A program made the translations under genes and the position numbers. Source: Phycisphaerae bacterium (GTDB lineage: Bacteria; Planctomycetota; Phycisphaerae; Phycisphaerales; Phycisphaeraceae). Taken from it: 38,774 bases of DNA. How positions within the stretch are numbered: the first letter of the stretch is position 1; each line of letters opens with the position of its first letter. Shown here one piece after another: positions 35,942-38,774 of this stretch. Under the pieces are notes generated by a model. That model did no database searches. It was given only the letters and a program-made list of their open reading frames with translations, and was not told the DNA's origin. The stretch is taken from assembly GCA_030425705.1 (NCBI GenBank), contig JAUHZU010000004.1:331132-369905 (forward strand). Reading direction: 5' to 3'.

Positions 35942-36664
35942 ATGTTTGGACGCAAGATTGTTACCATCGCAACGGCAGGGATCCTCAGCACGTTTGGCGT
36001 CACGGGCGCGGATGCAGCCAGCATCGGCTGGAACTACCAGGGTGTTGGCGGGGTCGGCCTGAACCCGGGCGACGTGGCCGGTGCACCCGGTTTCGCCCAG
36101 GCCAACTGGAACAACCACCTGGGTGCCGGCCAGGGCGCAGGTACCACCCCCTTCGGCCCGCTGGTCGATGACGGCGGCTCTCCCACCGGCGTCAACGTCT
36201 CGTCGTGGACCGTCTCCACCGCCAATAGCTGGCAGTATGGCGACACCTCCTCGCCCGACGCGATCCTCCTCAACGATTTCAACGACAAGGACCCGAGCCT
36301 GACATTCACTGGGCTCAACTCGGTCTTCTCGGGAAGCTACACCGTCGTCGTCTACTACGGCAACAACGAGTGGAACATCACCAACCCGTTCTCGGTACTG
36401 ACTGTCAACGGCAGCTCGCAAGACGTCCAGACCGGTGACCTGTTCGCGAACGTCGGCTACGTCATGAATACCGACAACGGCGCGACCGATTCGAACTACG
36501 CGGTCTTCACCGGTGTCACGGGCGATACGCTGAATGTCTCCATGGATGCCTCCGGCGGGAACAACGGCATCAGCGCGATCCAGATCACCGACGTACCCGA
36601 GCCCGGCTCGCTGGCGCTGCTCGGACTCGGCGGCCTCGCGATGCTCCGTCGGCGACGCGGCTAA
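35942..36664 (+). CDS. PEP-CTERM sorting-domain protein
   Basis: An exported 240-residue protein. A signal peptide (1-25, ending GADA) precedes a Gly/Asn/Thr-rich beta-strand domain of unknown fold with NWNNHLGAGQGAG and ILLNDFNDKDPSL. The C-terminus has the PEP-CTERM tail: VPEPGSLALLGLGGLAML then RRRRG. Exosortase recognises PEP, cleaves, and may attach the protein to the exterior; no exosortase gene is in the window. A TAGGAG site lies just before the ATG. A good terminator follows. It lies 120 bp after the LacI-type gene. The structural role is unknown. Confidence 0.88.
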   Translation: MFGRKIVTIATAGILSTFGVTGADAASIGWNYQGVGGVGLNPGDVAGAPGFAQANWNNHLGAGQGAGTTPFGPLVDDGGSPTGVNVSSWTVSTANSWQYGDTSSPDAILLNDFNDKDPSLTFTGLNSVFSGSYTVVVYYGNNEWNITNPFSVLTVNGSSQDVQTGDLFANVGYVMNTDNGATDSNYAVFTGVTGDTLNVSMDASGGNNGISAIQITDVPEPGSLALLGLGGLAMLRRRRG

Positions 36665-36681
36665 ACCTCACGCCTCCACCC

Positions 36682-36720
36682 CCGGCCGGCCGCCTGACCG
36701 CGGCCGGCCGGCTTTCTTCT
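36682..36720 (+). terminator. Terminator after the small PEP-CTERM gene
   Basis: A perfect 12-bp inverted repeat (36682-36693 and 36700-36711) with a 6-nt loop is followed by CTTTCTTCT. It lies about 17 bp after the stop. Some readthrough to the next gene is possible because the T-tract is broken by C residues. Confidence 0.8.
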
Positions 36721-36783
36721 GGCAACACCAAGCCGGCGACCCGCGCTCTGCCCCGCCGGGACCGCCCCACCACGGACCGACCG

Positions 36784-38463
36784 ATGAAGTGCCCCACCGC
36801 CATGCTCCTGGCCTGCTCGCTCGCGGGGCTGTCCTCCGCCGGCGTGACCGACCTCTCGGGCGATCTCACGACCCACCTCAACGACGCCGTCGGTGCCGGC
36901 AACTCCGCCCGCCTCGTCGGCGACACGACGACCTTCTGGCACAGCGTCAACGCCGCCGCCGATATCGACCTCAACGGGTTTGGCTTCACCATCGACACCG
37001 GCGACGGGAACCAGCAGACCTACTCCGGCGCGATCGCCGGGCCCGGAACGCTCAGCTTCGTCGGCCGGCCCGACGCCGCGTGGTGGGCGTCCGGCGACAT
37101 CTGGCTGGGGGGCAACGCCGCGAACACGCCCGACAGTGTCCACCTCGTCTACGGCTCGGTCAACCTGAACAAGACCGCGGGCGTCGACGCGCTGGCCGGG
37201 GCGATCACGCTCGGCTCTTCCAACGCGTCGCAGACCGCGCTGCTCGCCTGGAACGCCGACCACCAGATCAACGACGGCTCCGCGATCACCACCGGCGCCT
37301 CGACCTTCGAGCTGCTGTTGCAGGGCTACAGCGAGACGTTCGGCACGCTCGCGATCGACGGCCGGGGCTACCTCGACCTCGGCACGGGCAGCAGCCAGGT
37401 CCACTTCGCCGACAGCAGCGCACAGGCCTGGGGCGCGGGCGACACCCTGCTCATCCGCAACTGGGCGGGCCCGGCCACGAACACCGTCGCGTTCGGCACC
37501 ACCCATGCCGGGCTGACGAATGCCCAGCTCGCGAGCGTCGGCTTCATCGACCCGGCGGGGATGGCGCCGGGCCTGTACCGCGCCGCGATCCAGAACGACG
37601 GGACGCTGGTGCCCGACGCGATGGTCGTCGCGGTCAACCCGCCGTTCGATCTGTCGCCCGAGGCGTTCGCCGAGCGCGAGGCGGTTTACAGTGTCCCGGG
37701 GCGCGACCACCTGGCCGGGGCCGACACCCCGCTCACCGCGGGTACCACCATCAGTGTGTTCGGCGACTCGATCACCTGGCAGGACGGCTACCTCACCCAC
37801 ATCCGCACCGCGCTCGCCAACGGCGAGGGCACACAGGCGCTGGGTGTGAACGTCATCAACCGCGGGATCAACGGCGGCGGCGTGCTGCAGGTCCGAGACG
37901 GGGTCGCCGACTCGGCTTTCCCGGGAAGCAGCGCGCAGGCCTCCTTCGCCGACGTCATCGCGGCCGACGACACCGACATCGCGGTGGTCTTCATCGGCGT
38001 GAACGACGTGTGGTGGCGCGGCACGAGCGAAGAAGACTTCCGCACCGCCCTCGAGGACCTCGCCGACCAGGCCGCCGCCGCGGACGTCCGGCTGGTCTTC
38101 GCGACGCCTACCGTCCACTTCGAGCGTCCCGATGGCGGCAACGGTGACGACGCGGCGCTGGACACCTGTTCCCAGATCATGCGCGAGGTGGCGGACGACA
38201 AGGACGCCGTGCTCGTCGACCTCCGGGCCGCGTACCTCGCCTACGAGATGAACCACAACGGCGAGCTCCAACTCGACGGCTCGCTGATCTTCCAGGACAC
38301 CGGCGTCCTGACCTATGACGGCGTGCACCCCAACGCGCTGGGCAACGAACTGCTCGCCGACCTGATCAGCCAGGGGATCTATGAGGCCGCCGTCCCCGAG
38401 CCCGGCTCGCTGGGGCTATTGGGGCTCGGCACCCTGGCCCTGTTCCCCCGACGGCCCGAATGA
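36784..38463 (+). CDS. PEP-CTERM protein with SGNH/GDSL hydrolase domain
   Basis: A 559-residue exported protein. A signal peptide (about 1-19) precedes a Gly/Thr/Ala-rich beta-repeat region (20-280) with autotransporter-passenger-like runs such as GAITLGSSNASQTALLAW. Residues about 320-530 form an SGNH hydrolase: block I FGDSITWQDG (Ser329), a central INRGINGGG with the Gly motif, block III FIGVNDVWW (Asn408) and block V YDGVHPNALG (Asp512, His515). This suggests an esterase or deacetylase on carbohydrate or lipid. The end VPEPGSLGLLGLGTLALF is a PEP-CTERM tail, with a short basic end PRRPE that is weaker than its neighbour's RRRRG. A terminator follows. Confidence 0.88.
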   Translation: MKCPTAMLLACSLAGLSSAGVTDLSGDLTTHLNDAVGAGNSARLVGDTTTFWHSVNAAADIDLNGFGFTIDTGDGNQQTYSGAIAGPGTLSFVGRPDAAWWASGDIWLGGNAANTPDSVHLVYGSVNLNKTAGVDALAGAITLGSSNASQTALLAWNADHQINDGSAITTGASTFELLLQGYSETFGTLAIDGRGYLDLGTGSSQVHFADSSAQAWGAGDTLLIRNWAGPATNTVAFGTTHAGLTNAQLASVGFIDPAGMAPGLYRAAIQNDGTLVPDAMVVAVNPPFDLSPEAFAEREAVYSVPGRDHLAGADTPLTAGTTISVFGDSITWQDGYLTHIRTALANGEGTQALGVNVINRGINGGGVLQVRDGVADSAFPGSSAQASFADVIAADDTDIAVVFIGVNDVWWRGTSEEDFRTALEDLADQAAAADVRLVFATPTVHFERPDGGNGDDAALDTCSQIMREVADDKDAVLVDLRAAYLAYEMNHNGELQLDGSLIFQDTGVLTYDGVHPNALGNELLADLISQGIYEAAVPEPGSLGLLGLGTLALFPRRPE

Positions 38464-38479
38464 CCCCGTTCCTCCTTCG

Positions 38480-38511
38480 CCTCCCTGCCGTTCGTTCGGC
38501 AAGGGGGTTTT
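38480..38511 (+). terminator. Terminator after the SGNH PEP-CTERM gene
   Basis: TGCCG / CGGCA (38486-38490, 38497-38501) with a TTCGTT loop extends past one C-A mismatch into five more pairs, then runs into TTTT. It lies about 17 bp after the stop. Confidence 0.75.
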
Positions 38512-38659
38512 GCTCCACCCACGATCGTCCGCAACAACGTAGCGGGCGGTCGATTCTGGCCCGATAGGCCAAGATTTTGCTTCACCTGTTGGCAAGAGTT
38601 TGATAAATTATAGAAGATCGGTCCTCTCGCCCCCTCCCCTCGAAACCAGGAGCCCCCTC

Positions 38660-38774
38660 ATGTCGAGCCGTCGTGCGTTTACGTTGATTGAGTTGTTGGT
38701 GGTGATCTCGATCATCGCGTTACTGATCGCGATCCTGTTGCCGGCGTTGGGGGCGGCGCGGCAGACGGCGCGGG
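38660..38774 (+). CDS. Prepilin-type N-terminal domain protein, start only
   Basis: The first 38 codons of a pseudopilin-like protein run off the window edge. [20 protein letters not shown] has a short basic leader; the residue before Phe is Ala instead of the usual Gly. Glu5 is present. Codons are TTG/GTG-rich, unlike most neighbours, as in this family elsewhere. Upstream is an AT-rich stretch (about 38570-38620, including TTGATAAATTATAG) that should hold the promoter, although boxes cannot be paired with confidence. An AGGAG lies just upstream of the ATG. Confidence 0.8.
   Translation, partial: MSSRRAFTLIELLVVISIIALLIAILLPALGAARQTAR

Overview
The window is a high-GC bacterial chromosome segment that looks like a planctomycete of the class Phycisphaerae. 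Supporting signs are PEP-CTERM sorting tails (VPEPGSLALLGLGG then Arg-rich), repeated prepilin-type [14 protein letters not shown]-termini, paired secreted sulfatases, a membrane pyrophosphatase, and few clear Shine-Dalgarno sites. Genus and species cannot be set from the sequence alone. No tRNA, rRNA, CRISPR, transposase, integrase or phage gene was seen.

Layout. 1-4.7 kb: thrS (minus, 3' end cut by the window) and hppA (plus) diverge. thrS has a candidate attenuator (promoter, Thr-rich 24-codon leader ORF, terminator-like hairpin) and a low-GC in-frame insertion. 4.7-9.7 kb: a PLP aminotransferase, a small unknown protein, two tandem paralogous C-type-lectin proteins, trmB and a PrcB-like lipoprotein. 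9.8-13.2 kb: pyruvate kinase, then a pseudopilin-like protein and yebC on the minus strand. 13.3-17.5 kb: a voltage-gated cation channel with an unusually acidic selectivity filter and two secreted sulfatases. 17.5-19.4 kb: purE and guanine deaminase, both purine genes. 19.7-26.8 kb: a five-gene operon in the canonical type II secretion pseudopilin order G-H-I-J-K, with a giant K protein and a palindromic repeat before it. 27-34.5 kb: a LysR regulator followed by gltB and gltD on the minus strand. 34.7-38.8 kb: a LacI regulator, a small PEP-CTERM protein, a PEP-CTERM SGNH hydrolase and the start of another prepilin-type protein.

How it fits together. Central functions (Thr-tRNA charging, PPi-driven ion pumping, pyruvate kinase, glutamate synthase, purine synthesis and salvage) alternate with exported functions: sulfatases, lectins, pseudopilins and PEP-CTERM proteins. 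These would suit life on sulfated algal polysaccharide, but that ecology is inferred. The long antisense reading frames opposite hppA, gltB and the K-like gene are GC-bias shadows and are not annotated.
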